The position numbers were made by a program, and so were the translations under genes. From the NCBI GenBank assembly GCA_002794775.1, contig NBAY01000120.1, positions 1 through 64,000 on the forward strand: a stretch of DNA of 64,000 bases, given 5' to 3'. Shown here one piece after another: positions 47,001 through 59,308 of the stretch. Positions within the stretch are counted from its first letter, which is position 1, and the number at the start of each line of letters is the position of its first letter. The notes beneath the pieces are model-generated. The model was not told the DNA's origin. It did not search any database and saw only the letters and a list, made by a program, of their open reading frames with translations. This DNA is from Porodaedalea pini. Lineage: Eukaryota > Basidiomycota > Agaricomycetes > Hymenochaetales > Hymenochaetaceae.

Positions 47001-50000
47001 AAATTGACAGAGGTGCGGACAAGTATGATTGGTAGAGCAATTGTGATTCCCTTCATGGAACTGAGTGCCAACACACAGAAGGTGACAACGTCCGCATTGC
47101 GTCTTGCACAACTGAACGCTCCTCTTGAGTTCAACGACCCTCGCATCGAGTGCTCTCCGAAGCTCTTCAATGGCAGCGTTGCTACCATTAAACTGGGACA
47201 AGTTAGAATCGACCCATGCTTGTACATGTGCCACCCGTTGGTCGACTAGCGCCTGCAAATATGAGCAAAGTTGATCCATCCATTCGTTATCAGGTCTGTG
47301 ATGCCGCGTCTCGAACTCTGGCCAGAGGTGGAAAAGCTCGCGCAGGATGCCTTCCTTCTTCATTTGATGCTCATCTGAGTTGCTAAGCCAGAAGATCGCG
47401 TTAGAGTCTTCAGCTTCTATCTCGTAGCTTGTGTCAAAATTCTGTCGGTACAAAATTGTATCAGCGTCATGGCGTAGATCGTTTCCGAAAGACCACCTTC
47501 AATGGCTCGACGTCTGGCTCTAGCTCTGTAGCTCCAAATGTGAGAGCTCGCGATAGAAGAGATAGCACATGCTGTGCTCTGTGGGTTGCCATGTTTTCTA
47601 GTGAATTTTCGTCAACGAGTTTCAAGGTTGCTTGATGACCGGGAAGACCTACGAGACAGTGAACCCCAGTCGTTCGTCTACAGCAGTATCATATTATTAT
47701 ATGCACGGTATTTGGAAGTAGGGCATTCGCACACGTACTTTCAATTTTGCCATGAGCATCTTCAACTTTAGAAGGAAAGCACCTCCACCCTCGTGCGTCG
47801 GAGATTGACTATCCAGGTGCTTTTTCAAGGTCGTAAAGAGAGTGTAAAACTGACGGGATTCAATAACCGGCCACGGTATAATATTGAGTCGGCCACGATA
47901 TAAACGAGAGATGAAATTTGACGCTTGTTCCTCTTGGACAATTTTGTGCAGTTTAAGTTTGAACCTAATGCGCCATGAATAGGATAAGCACGTATTCAGG
48001 ACACGGGACTCACTCCCTGGCTATTTCGATACGATCGGAATCTACAACGTCCTAGGAAATTATTCAGATGAACAAGCAAAGCTTGATTTAAGAATATATT
48101 ATAATGTTACCTTAATAATTATTACGAGCGTGGACTGGAAGAGCGAACGATTTGCCTCAGGGTCGAGAATCGACGAGGAAGATTGGAAACTCTGGAAGAG
48201 ATTGGTGATATCCCTTGAAAGAGCGAAGTTGTTTCGGAAGAGAACCTATTTCAATTCAGCACCGTATCCCGGACTGTAATTCGAGTTTACTCACCAAGTT
48301 CGAGATCGCTGCATTGAACAGAACGAGGAGGGTATCTTCCTGAGCTGATCTCTCGATGCTATGAACGCCTTGGAGTGCGTGTCAATTGTGACTGAAGTTT
48401 ACACAGTCTAGATGTATCGACGGACCTTCAAAATCGAGTGCGACTATCAGCTCATTCTCTGTCGGTGTAACCGCCATCCATACGCCTTCGGTCGTCCGCA
48501 TGGCCGATCCTGCAAAGGACGTATCGGCAAGATGGTTTAAAGCGAAGCTTTTCCCGACGGATTGCTCTCCTAATAAGGAAGTCAGCAAAGTGTAAATTTG
48601 AGCCTAGGAAGGACGAGTTCTTTACCCATTGACGATACGACTTTGACATGCTATGGTTCACGAAATCAGTAACAATATGACTCAATAAGAAAACCAAAAA
48701 CACCTTCGTCGACATATATGATTGGAAGATACTTTCGTACCATCCAAACGACAAAGTATCTGCCACACGCCCGACGTCGGCTCCCAGCAAGGATTTCTCG
48801 ACTTCGGGAGCCCAGACACCATCCTTCAAAGGAATGAAACGGTTATCTCGAGCGATCGCAATATGGATGGGAATTAAACAAAATATGTCGACGATCCATT
48901 CCCCAGCTTTGTAGACTGAAGAAGAGTCAGAGTCATGATCAGCTTGAATGCTCGAGACTGCAGAGCTGAAGTCGCATGTCAAGACAGAAATGTCGCTGAG
49001 GAAAGTAGCAGTAGGCTTCTTCGTACTTCTCTCAAACTTCTGGATCAGATCCTGGAAATACTCCTTGAAAGGCACTCGTGTCTCCAAGACGGTAACAAAA
49101 CATATTGACCTGCCTTTGCGAAGCTCGCTAGACATGATGGCTTGTCGCCGTACTGCAGGGACCACAGGGAAGCGGGTCCAGACGTCGGAATGGCAATCAA
49201 TGAGTGAATTATGGGATGTTCGCCGCGCCTCTGCTTGCGTAGAATTTCTACTATTCTTCTCCCGAAACTGGAACTCTGTCACTGGGCGAGTAATGTTGAT
49301 TCGGATAGATTGGCAACTATTGCCGCTGGTGTTGAGTGTAAAAAGATGTACGTTCTTCCTCTCGTCGAGAGCAGATACAATAGGAGACGAAGAGACAGGG
49401 TGACGGAGACTGATAGCAAAGCCTTCATGCGAACCCATGGATGCCCAATGGTAGATACGAAGGATTGATTCGCCATCTTGAGAACAAATTGCGCCAAAAC
49501 AAGAGCCATCGGGCGTCCCAAACGTCGTCAACGGAGACGAACGTAGTTGCAGGAGTGCAGGTCTAGCATTTTTGTTAGCAAAGACAGCAAGCAATAGGCT
49601 TGCAGTTGAGATCGAACACTGACCGAAACTGTTGCGTCACTGTTGAAAATACTCGCAACTTCCCTGTGTCCTCCAGCAACGCTAATTCGTCACTGCTACT
49701 AACGATGTGGATATCGATTATCTTCGGTATTTCTGGCGCATACCACGCCGTTAAGTTGATTGCGCTTCCCTGCGCCTGCAGGGACTGGTATCTCTCATCG
49801 AAGACGAAGTAATAGAGTTGTACGAGGGGCTGATACGTGTTAGCATTGAAATATGTATGGCAAAAATGGATTCACTTAGCGAACCTTTTGAGCATCCACT
49901 CCACAAATGACTAGCATTCGTTTGCCTTCGTCGTATGTTAAAGCAATGTCATGGCCAGTCTTCTCTCGATTGATATGCTTTGTGTAACGTTTGTTCGCGA

Positions 50001-53000
50001 TGGCTGCGTCTAAGGTATTTGCGCTCTCGAGATAAACATAAAGATCATGATCTCGGCCTTCAACAACGACGAGGCACTTATCATTTGCTAGAAGCCGAAT
50101 GAGCCTACACAAGCGTCAGCGTAACGCACTCTTTTGTCTTAGAAAAAAAGCGTTAGGCTGACCTGATCTCGGTGCCCAACTGTAAACCGAAGCTGTATGC
50201 ACCGCGCTCGGAAAGCTTAGGCTTAGGAGCAAAGGCGGAGTCCATTTTTATCCGATGTTTGTCTTCTTCGGTTAACTCCAAAGAATGGACTGTATACTTC
50301 ATGCTCGGCTCCGATTGGTCAACTTTTGAACCTGTGGCACGATAATTTTCGGAATACACTAAACGGTGATTAACATTCAAAAGCACGTCTGCGGGACAAT
50401 GAAACATACTGTAAGGATGCTGCAGCCGCACCAAGTCCTCGAGGAGGATAGTCCGTGTACTAATGGAAGTTAGAGCATGGTAAAGCGACTATGACTAGCA
50501 TACTCACCGATCAGCTTCAGTGAGGTAGGCGTTTTCAAGATCGACGAGAAGCTGAGCGCGAGAAGACTTCCGTTCTTCACTAAGGCTTACTCCAAGCTCT
50601 CGCTCCAACTCGCGCCTGCAGTACCCGATTTGTTCATAAATAAGCCTATGAGGTGCCGAACGTAGTGTATCCGTAATGCGCTTCGCGAAATATTCGTTGG
50701 CTATGTTAAAAGTCATCCGAACGCCAGGCTCGAGCACGGGCCAGTCCTTTAATATACCGTCCACCATAGCAAAAAAATCGATGGATTTTATATGATGGAT
50801 AGCCTTTCGAGCTTCCTTGACAGGGCCGTCCTGCTCGGAGGATGAGCCAGACACAGAGAGAAAGCTTCGACCAACCTTGCCCCACCCACGGACGATGCTC
50901 GAAAGGACGCCTGCATCGTCATCTTTTAAAAACTTCTCCGCAGCTTTCATATTATCGCTCTCAACTCCGGAATCGACAAGATCCCAGACAACTTCTCGTT
51001 CACTCGCCGCGAGCTCGTTGTTGCAGAAAAGATGGTTGCAGATGAGTACCTTTTTCATGGCCTTTGTGAACGCGCGATCTTCTGATCTAATAGCTGGGAA
51101 GTCGATATCCGGTACCATTTCCAGGAGTTTTTGCTTGAATGTTGGATAGATGTTGAACAGATTCATGATATAACCTAGCAGAGCAAATGTTGATAACTCA
51201 GTCTATCAGCCAGACAGAAACGTACCCTGTTCTACGTTCTGCGCTTCCTTCGAAGACAGCTCAATTCCTATCTTCCCGCGCAAAGTAGCCTCGTCGAGTT
51301 TACTACCATTCGAGTGAGAACCGAAGTCTCGAGAGAAGAAAATCACCTACGGAAACACATTCAAGATTTTATTGACGAAGTAAGTTTCCAGAGCATCTCT
51401 CAATTTCGGCTCAGACGCCTTTAGGTCCTGGACGATTGTGTCCGTCCTCAACCTTCTGTCATGCCTGTTGTGTTCTTCGTTTTCTCTCTCGCGTGCGTTG
51501 AAAGCCGATACAGCTTCAGGATACCTCTGGTCCAAACCATTTGTAACGAGAATCGAGATGGCGTCGTGTGAAATATCCTTGCTAAGACGTAAAGCCACGT
51601 CTCTGCTGAACCTACGAAAAATCTAGTGAATTCATTTTGTAACAGTTTAAAACGCCTCACAGGCTACTTTTGAGTTGCATTGGATTTGAGTAGGTTTCAT
51701 AATACCTCCGTTGGGTCTGACGACTGGGAGTGAATTCCACAGTCAATAGTGCCTGCCTTGTGTCTCCAGCGACCAAGCGTGTGCTGAGCTGAGACTCCGA
51801 TATGCCTACCACGGCTGATGCCTCCGACACCGATGCATCCTTTATAAGCGGGCTCTTGATCTATATCCAAGAAATCAACATTAAGAGATGTCGATCTGCA
51901 CGCAAGCAACAAACGACCGCGCACCTTAAGTCCCTCGTGAAAAGTTACATTCTCTTCTTGCTCGTTGGCTTTCGAAACCTCAAAGGCGAACAACCTGTCC
52001 GTTTCTTCTTCGAGGTCTTCAAAAGCCATCACTGATGTGGCGTCGTCTCCTGTATTGTCCGGATCTTCCCATACGAGAGCGCGACCATGTTCCTCAGAGA
52101 TAAGCACCAAGATCTGGTCTGTGATTTTCGTCAAGTACCTGCACAGCACGTTAGTCAAGATGGTAATCGAACAAGAGACCAACTATTATAAGTAGTTGCA
52201 TTGATCGTGAAGCGTACACTTACCTCATGAACGTGATCCTGTTGCGTCGTACGGTGGTGATCGCATTGTCATCCCAGGTCGTGTCCTCAGGCCAAAAGAT
52301 GACGAATAGACGTCGCTCGGTCGCTGAGGCTTCTTGCACCGTCAGTGCGTACAAACCGGAACGCAGGCTTGGAGAGACGGTCGATGCGTCTTCGGATTGA
52401 GGTGAAACTAGAAGCTTTGCCCTGAATACCAAAGCACCGCGTTTAGATGTAGTTTGAGGAGGTTGAAGAAAGAAACGAACGTATGATCGTCGATCACCCC
52501 CTTTTCGCGAAGAAAGCGGACAATCTGGCTCTTGCTGCCGTAGATGCCCAGCGGCTTCACGTTGACTTCGTCCATAGCTTTGAAGTCGACTTTAGTCAAG
52601 TCCTTGTATGCACCTGGGCAAACTTCATTTATGAAGCAGCCAGTTGAAGCCTGATCGATTATCACTTTATCAACTGTATCGAATACCTTTAGCTTCAATC
52701 AAATATAAACCACTTGGTTCGACACACCTAGGCCACCACTTCCGCGCTCGGAGATAAGGTCTAGAATTCGATAAAGACCTTTGATGCTATCGACCAAGTC
52801 CAACGACTGCTTCCGAGAAACCGCTTTTTTCGTGAATGATCCCCTCACACCAGGTTGATACTTGCTCTGAGCATCCAGATCTCCTATGCGAATGGTGGAG
52901 CACCCGTCAGGAGATACAGTCGAATCTATCTTGACGTTTTCAAGCGGTGCATCATCGCCCTTGCGGCTGGGGTCGTCTTTAGAGGGAAGTCCGTGACTTG

Positions 53001-53433
53001 AATTGGCGCCTGGAGTGTCGGCAAAGCTAAATTCTGTTTCTCCTTCGTTCGCATCACCTTCATTTCGATCGTCTGGAGAACTGCGAGGGATGTCTGTCAT
53101 ATGGAGATTGTTTATCGAAGGCGTGCTAGGGGCGTCGCTTTCGGCATCAACAAACTCGGCTTCAGAATCGGAAAAATAGAGGTCATCGCAGTCATCAGTG
53201 GCCTTCTCGTCTTGCTTGTCCACGTCCATTGCATCGAAGCTGCTTGTGTGATTGACCTCATAAAATGCGATGGTGGAAGAAGCAGCCCGCTTTGCTGATG
53301 GAGAAATCAGTAAATATTTCGTCGGGCGAGTGAAACGGTTCGTACAGACAATGTCGTGGCCACTCCCGTCGGATGCCGACTGTTTTGTCCTGGTATTTGT
53401 GAACGTTTCATGAGGTGTAAAGTCTGAGTCCAT
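44059..53433 (-). CDS. Giant VLIG-like GTPase with cysteine-rich region and C-terminal VWA domain
   Basis: One minus-strand gene of about 9.4 kb with many short introns. The start at 53433 gives MDSDFTPHETFTNTR and a long acidic, low-complexity N-terminus. Large helical exons follow at 52.7-48.6 kb, for example the block beginning MNLFNIYPTFKQKLLEMVPD. A GTPase domain starts near 48.6 kb with P-loop GEQSVGKSFALNHL, then TTEGVWM and the DxxG-like ALDFEG. Cysteine/histidine-rich segments follow at 47.2-45.4 kb (CKTQCGRCHLLC, CPHLCQFIDEHE, MAHLCGHQCDLNERKGCQ, HAHIDYCR). A VWA domain lies at 45.0-44.4 kb with MIDAS IDRSGSMSS, split by an intron, and FTGSALEIF. The last exon ends VRLAETFLGIAESLRKTRGG, stop 44059-44061. 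The GTPase resembles interferon-inducible very large GTPases. The cellular role in fungi is unknown to me. It is divergent from the RBR ligase gene. Confidence 0.8.
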
Positions 53434-54187
53434 TGTAGGAAAGCGACGTCTTGGATAAAAAAGAGCTTAGGCGCAGTCGAGAAACCTAGGGGTTCAGAGT
53501 GCGTTGGCCTCTTCTTCTCCTTCAAAGTTCTGCTTATATAGACGATTTCATCGGATCGGATATCCAAGTACGACATTGGAGACAAGCACTGAGATTCCTC
53601 GCTCTTCACAAAGAACGCGCCCCTCTTTGTGTTGCTGATAGGAAGGCGATGAAGGGCGATGAAGGTACACGCGGTCTCGTATAAGCTTCAGCCTCGTGAA
53701 GCTCTTTAACTTCCGCGCTGTAGTGTTCTTCTGACAGCAGGCAGTCGGTTTGGGCAGTAACAGACTCGTTTTCAAACGCTTGAGCCTTCTAAAAAGCACT
53801 GGTTGAGCGCCTCAACACTGTTTACACCTCGTGATCACAGCCTTATTAGGAACATTCATAGTTAAGCGCCGTGAGAAGCGCTGATCAAAGTGCCGCACAA
53901 GTCACTTTGCTGTGCTGCTGTCAGTGCTGACCCCCCGATCATCGCTCGCCTATGAAGCATGTCGTCCTATTCGATGCATGCTGCAATGAACGGTCTCCTA
54001 GGGGTTCGAAGTACCCGTGTAAACCTCGAGTCCTATCCAAAGCTCTAATGAAGTTGGTCTTGCTCGGTTCTTTGGTTATCGATTTCTCCTGGCTTCGGAC
54101 CTCGTGAACTTGGCCATCCGACTACGAAAGACAGTTATTCGTCGCAGCCTCCAATCTGCCCAGATTCAGACGCGCACTAGAGCTACA
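53434..54187. promoter_or_regulatory. Divergent promoter region between VLIG-like and RBR genes
   Basis: About 754 bases separate the two divergent starts. A minus-strand frame at 53307-53609 is open but has no recognised domain. It may be 5' UTR or an upstream exon of the GTPase gene. Confidence 0.5.
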
Positions 54188-56474
54188 ATGCTTCATCGTA
54201 TTCTCAATGGAAAGGAATGTCTTTGTACGCACGCAGGGTCAAGTCAATACAGTCGCGTCGGGTCTGCTTCAGCATGTGGATTGGCCGCGATGAACTGTGC
54301 TCGGCATCTCCTGTCCTTGGAGCATCAGGGAATATCTGGTGATGAGCTATTAGAGACAATAATGTTGAAAGAAACGATGGAGGTAAGCTTTTCTCGTTAC
54401 CCCTGAGATCACAGACGACTGAAACCTCCAATGGGAACAGGAGATAATGTCTATATGTGCAAAATGGACCAGTGATGCTCACCTTGAAGTTGACGATATC
54501 TACAAGACGCCGTTATTCGAGGCGTCCCTCAAGCTCGTTCGGACGGACTACGGTCAAGCTGGAAAGCCAAAGTTCGAAAGAATGCTTCGGTGGGTGGCTA
54601 ATTATGATGCTTGATATTTTATTGCTCATATGTCAAACAGCCACCTCGAGCAGCTCACAGGCTCTCCCAGTCAGCGTAGCTCATGCGCAGTCGTCATAAC
54701 TCGTCCGCCTGAGATAGTTACTTGCCTGAGGGTCGTACATCCTCTTCAAGACTTGTTCGTTGTCTTCGATTCTCACCCCCGGTCGGCGCATCCAGCGGGT
54801 GCGGCTTTCTTTTTCTGCAGATCCAGAGAGTCGGCTGCACAATACCTTGCGAGTCTATTTCCGGTTGATTCACGCCTCCTTGCTCCCGACAGTGGCCTGC
54901 AGTGGCAGGCTGAGCTTCTTGCGCACGTGTCAGGTCATTTCTTCGAATGCTCGCGAAGTGACATGCGGATGTCGCGGGACGCAGAACAAGCGTTTCAAGA
55001 GGCAAACTGTGCTATCCTGCTGACGAGGGCTCAGGAGAGCGAGGCACAGTCGAATCGGGCGTTGCTTGCCTCCGAGAACGAGCGCTTGAAAAAAGACTTA
55101 GAGCTCATGGAGGACCAAATTGAGCTTTTTAAACACGAGAGAGCCTCCCATGCTTTCGAGCAGAACGAACTACGAGAGCTAAGGGAGAGCGTTCTTCGGA
55201 GGACCTCGGCCCTGAATGCCAGTGCCTGGCAATCACTCCTCTGCACTAGCGAAACTGATTTCGAAGACCAATCCTCAGACGAGCATATTATGGTTCGAAC
55301 TCCACATGGCGTCGGAAGCTCCTCAGATCCATTTTCAAGTTCAGCTACTACGGTGTTTTGCGACAAAATCAGTCATCTTACCCAGCCAAGTGTATCGTCG
55401 ACGAGTCTCTCCAGTACAAGAATGAAGGGAAAGGGAAGGGCATCCTATACTGATGACGAAGACGACCTGGACATAGCTATACGCATGCAGATGGATTATC
55501 AATCCGAAGATATAGCACTCGCTGCGCAAATGCAACTCCTGCAGGCCTCTTTCGTACAGCAGATATTTGACTGTAGCATATGTATGGACCAACTTCCCAT
55601 CGACGACGTTGCTCGGATCGACGGTTGCGAGCACGCATTCTGCCGAAGTTGTATTCGCCAGTACATCTCCTCAAAACTCGAGGAGCGCAAATTCCCTATG
55701 CCATGCCCATGCTGTACTGCCAAAAAGGACGGCGGAGGTAGAGGGAGTAAGTGTCTCTTGGGCAGAACGTCGGACGAACGGCTGATTTGTTCTCATTGAC
55801 GATAGATATTACAGAGGCATTGATCCACCAGATAGGAATTTCGGAGAAATCGTACACAATTTTCAATGAACTTCAGATAACAAAGTTCTCTATTCCGATA
55901 TTGTGCAAAAGGCGAGTTTTCTGTGTATACCATCCTTACCTCATTTGAGCTTCTCCTCTTATAGGTGCAACCGAAGCGCCTTCGTCGACAAGCATGAGTT
56001 CGAGCGAGCAAAGGTCCTGTTCTGTCCCTTTCCGAATTGCTCTTATTCTTGGTGCAAAGACTGCCAGCAGGAAATCTCGGCGAGTACAGACGGTCCAATT
56101 CACTCTTGTGATGGTAGTGAGGAGTTCAACCATCTCATGTCACAACGCGGATGGAAACACTGCCCTGGCTGTAAGACGCCTACGGAGAAGACGGAGGGCT
56201 GTAATCATATGACGGTGAGCGAGATAGCAGTCTGAACTTCGATCAAAATTCTTACTTATGGTCAGTGTGGGTCGCCTGGCTGCAATACGTGCGTTTTTGA
56301 ATATTTTCTTTGCGTTTCATATGGTTCAAATAACGTACTAACGTTTTCAGACATTTCTGCTACATTTGTGGTGTACTAATTGTCCGATCTGCACAACGTT
56401 CCGAGATTGATGCTCATGTGAAGGCGCATTACAGGGCAAATTGCTCGCTGTTTCATGTACCGCAGGAGAATTAG
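54188..56474 (+). CDS. RBR-type E3 ubiquitin ligase with N-terminal protease-like domain
   Basis: The RBR class passes ubiquitin from E2 to a cysteine in RING2 and then to substrate. Start at 54188 (MLHRILNGKECLCTH). The N-terminal part has SACGLAAMNCARHLLSLEHQ, LVRTDYGQ and VVFDSHPRSAHP, an agaric-typical domain with a conserved Cys and His/Asp that resembles a cysteine-protease fold (inferred). A coiled coil follows at about 55040-55230 (ESEAQSNRALLASENERLKK), then a disordered Ser-rich stretch and a DDEDDLDIA acidic patch. RING1 is CSICMDQLPIDD ... CEHAFCRSCIRQ ... CPCC (about 55570-55720). The IBR follows: RCNRSAFVDKHEF ... LFCPFPNCSYSWC ... C (about 55965-56115). RING2 is KHCPGCKTPTEKTEGCNHMT ... 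FCYIC. After the last intron the protein ends HVPQEN at 56474. It looks intact. Confidence 0.85.
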
Positions 56475-59308
56475 AGGCTACGAGCGTCATGGTACCCAGA
56501 ACTATGTATAGCGATGTATCTTGTTTCGTATGCGATAAAATAGTAATTTCACTCCAGAATCCAGGGATTTCATAAGTAAATGTAGGATGGATGAAGATGT
56601 CGTGAAGACCTTAGGTATTCCTGTAAGTAGGAGTGCTATATAGATTATGTAAGCCTACCTCCTAGCTTTTACTTTTCCCGCGCTCGCTTGTACCTCCGGC
56701 AGACATATATATGGGGACTGGATCAACCAAGCTCTGTGCAATCTAAGGTCACCTATAACTCTATGGTCTTGGAGCTTCCTTTGCTGGTCTGTCGAGAGCT
56801 TCGATAAAGCAACGAGGGGGCCGTTCATGTCTTAGGCTCCGACCCCACATCCGAAGGTTGTCCGCAAGGCCTAGGCCTGTTTTCTAGCTTCAAGTATGCT
56901 GCATACAGTATGGCTCCGCGCTAATACCAACATCATGGCCAAAAGAGCTGTTGTCACATTAAAGGTCTCTTCGAAACTCTAGTACACCGCAGCCCCGCGG
57001 CGCATTTTGTTTTTTTAGCATCACAAGCTCCCCGGGTTCCAGTCGGATGTTAGACCCATGAGGCAGAGTAATCAATCGTTTTCAAAGTCAAGGGCATATG
57101 TGTGCCTAAGGTGCGGTTCTGGATTCCGGTCGCAAGGGAGCCAACTGGCTCGAAGTGCAGCAGCAAGTACTAGTTTCGCACCGAATGACCGCGGATATCT
57201 CAAAGTGGCTGGGCATCAAAGAAACAGTTTCATTCGACACCGGTTTTTGCAGGAACTCTTATAACACAATGGCGGTGGGGGCCGTCACACCGAAAAAGAG
57301 CTTTCTATAAAATATACATGATAGCCAAAGAGCGAAATCAACTGACTCCGAATCAATACCGGGTAGCCTCCTGCTCTTCACCACAGGCAGTAGCCGAGAG
57401 CGCGTCAACATCGCAGTCGGTGTTGATACTGTATTGACTCCTATCGGAGCTAGAGCCCCTGCTTTGAGGAAGGAAGGATGAGGTCCATCATGAGGTGTTC
57501 TCAGATTGTGCACCAGTATGAGGTTGCTAGAGAAGCAGAGGATTGTGAGAGCTTCAGATACTATGCAATAAGTGGAGCGTAGCAACTCGCTGAACTGCCT
57601 GTAAGCGGTCTAGGCCTGAAGCATACCGCGAGACTCGGTGAATTTGAACGGATTAATATTGGAGATTACCCGTACCAAGAATAGTAACGGAACTTACGCT
57701 CAGAGTGAATGTTACATAATTGCTTCTCTACTCTTTGATGCCTTGAGGTACGCTCGCTCAAACCTTTCGCTGAAGCTTCTACAGAATTTCGCCATTTGCC
57801 CAGCTCCGCCCCATATATGGAATCAATCGTTTTAATAAGATGCCAAGAGCCTTCGACTTCCATTTCGCAGGCTCGCTGGTTGACTGCTTATCTAAGGCCA
57901 GGCCAAAATCAGGTGCAAATCTAATGCCCCCAGTAGCACCGGCTTGACGCCCCGCGTCTTCCTCAACCGCGTAGCACGCGCATCTGCATCCCCGTCTACT
58001 CTGCACGACGACTCACCGATCGTGTCTCAACCAGATGCGTCGCTTTCCCTAGATTCTGCTCGGCTCCTCACATCTTCCGTTCGCCTGGATTTTGTTTGAC
58101 GTGTCGTCAAGCTCGCATGGCTTCAGCGCATGCCTACAATAGCACGCATCGGGAGCCCTAACAGCAGCCGCAGGAATTTGACGAGACACGCACGCTCCCA
58201 CTTACTAATATAGTACGCATCGTTCGCCTTAGTATCTACGTACTTCAATATTAATGCGTTCATCATGTCCGCCACCGCCGTTTCGTTGCCTCACTGTCAG
58301 AGCACGCACGAGCCTCTGTGCTTTCCAGCTTCTCCCGCAACCGTCTGCAGCAGTGTTCGCCGAGCGCAGATGGAATAGGCAATCACCTGGAATGCAACTT
58401 GTAATCGACACGGAAGGACATGATCTCTTATGTATGCAACTGATTTAAATGGCGGACTGTGAGTACATCTTTTATATGACGATTAAGTGATGCGCCGATG
58501 CGCCGAATTATTACTTGTACCTTCCCGCGTCGTCTCTGGCACATTTGCTCAGGTTATTACTACGGTGCAAAGTAGCGAACAAGCGGCGCTCATATTAGTC
58601 ACCGAGTGCGCATAGGCTGAGCACGTACGAGTGATGCACTTCTGCGGGCCAGACTCATGTTGTGGGATTTGACCACTATCTCTATTCATTCATCCATCCC
58701 CCTGCCACGCCTTGTTCTTGCAATCCTCCACTGCTTATCGGATACTTTCACCTCCGTCGAGCCTGTCGACGCCTGCTTACTGGCCCACAAGGGGATCGTT
58801 CCGCCCATCCACTATTGATTCACTTGCCCCAAACTTGCCGCCATTCCTCTACACATACCACGCGAATAAACACGTTCGGATGCTCCTCCGCTCGATACTT
58901 TCAACGACATTACAGGCTTTCCAGAGATCGTGATGCGATGTGCATGTACAGTAAACACAATTATAATCTGTTTTAGCGTTTAACTGGCAATTTTTCAATG
59001 CCTGTTGCACCCTGCGCTTCATATCCAGTGTGCCACGAAGTAGTTTCTACGATCAAAAGGCGACACTCTGAAGCATTTGTAGGACCAGCTACTAGTCGAC
59101 GTTGCAAGCCTTGAGAAGGAGAATTACAGCGGGTAGACCATGCCTGTCACAACTGTCAGGTATACGAAGAAAGCTAGCTAATGTATCATACCATAGATAT
59201 TGTAGACATGATAAGAATAGCGAATGAATGAGCGACCCGTTTCCATCAGTGCAGGTCAAGTGAGATGGTCCTCCAGCTCCCCGAATAGGTCCTTGCAGGC
59301 GTCTTCCA
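56475..59308. other. Gene-poor stretch (2.8 kb)
   Basis: Only short frames on both strands, none with a recognisable domain, and no clear repeat family. It may hold promoter or UTR sequence of neighbours or lineage-specific RNA genes that I cannot see. Confidence 0.5.

Noticed and set aside
57058..57585. Frames of about 68 and 108 codons on opposite strands
   Set aside because: No recognisable domain or splice context. They overlap each other in a gene-poor region.
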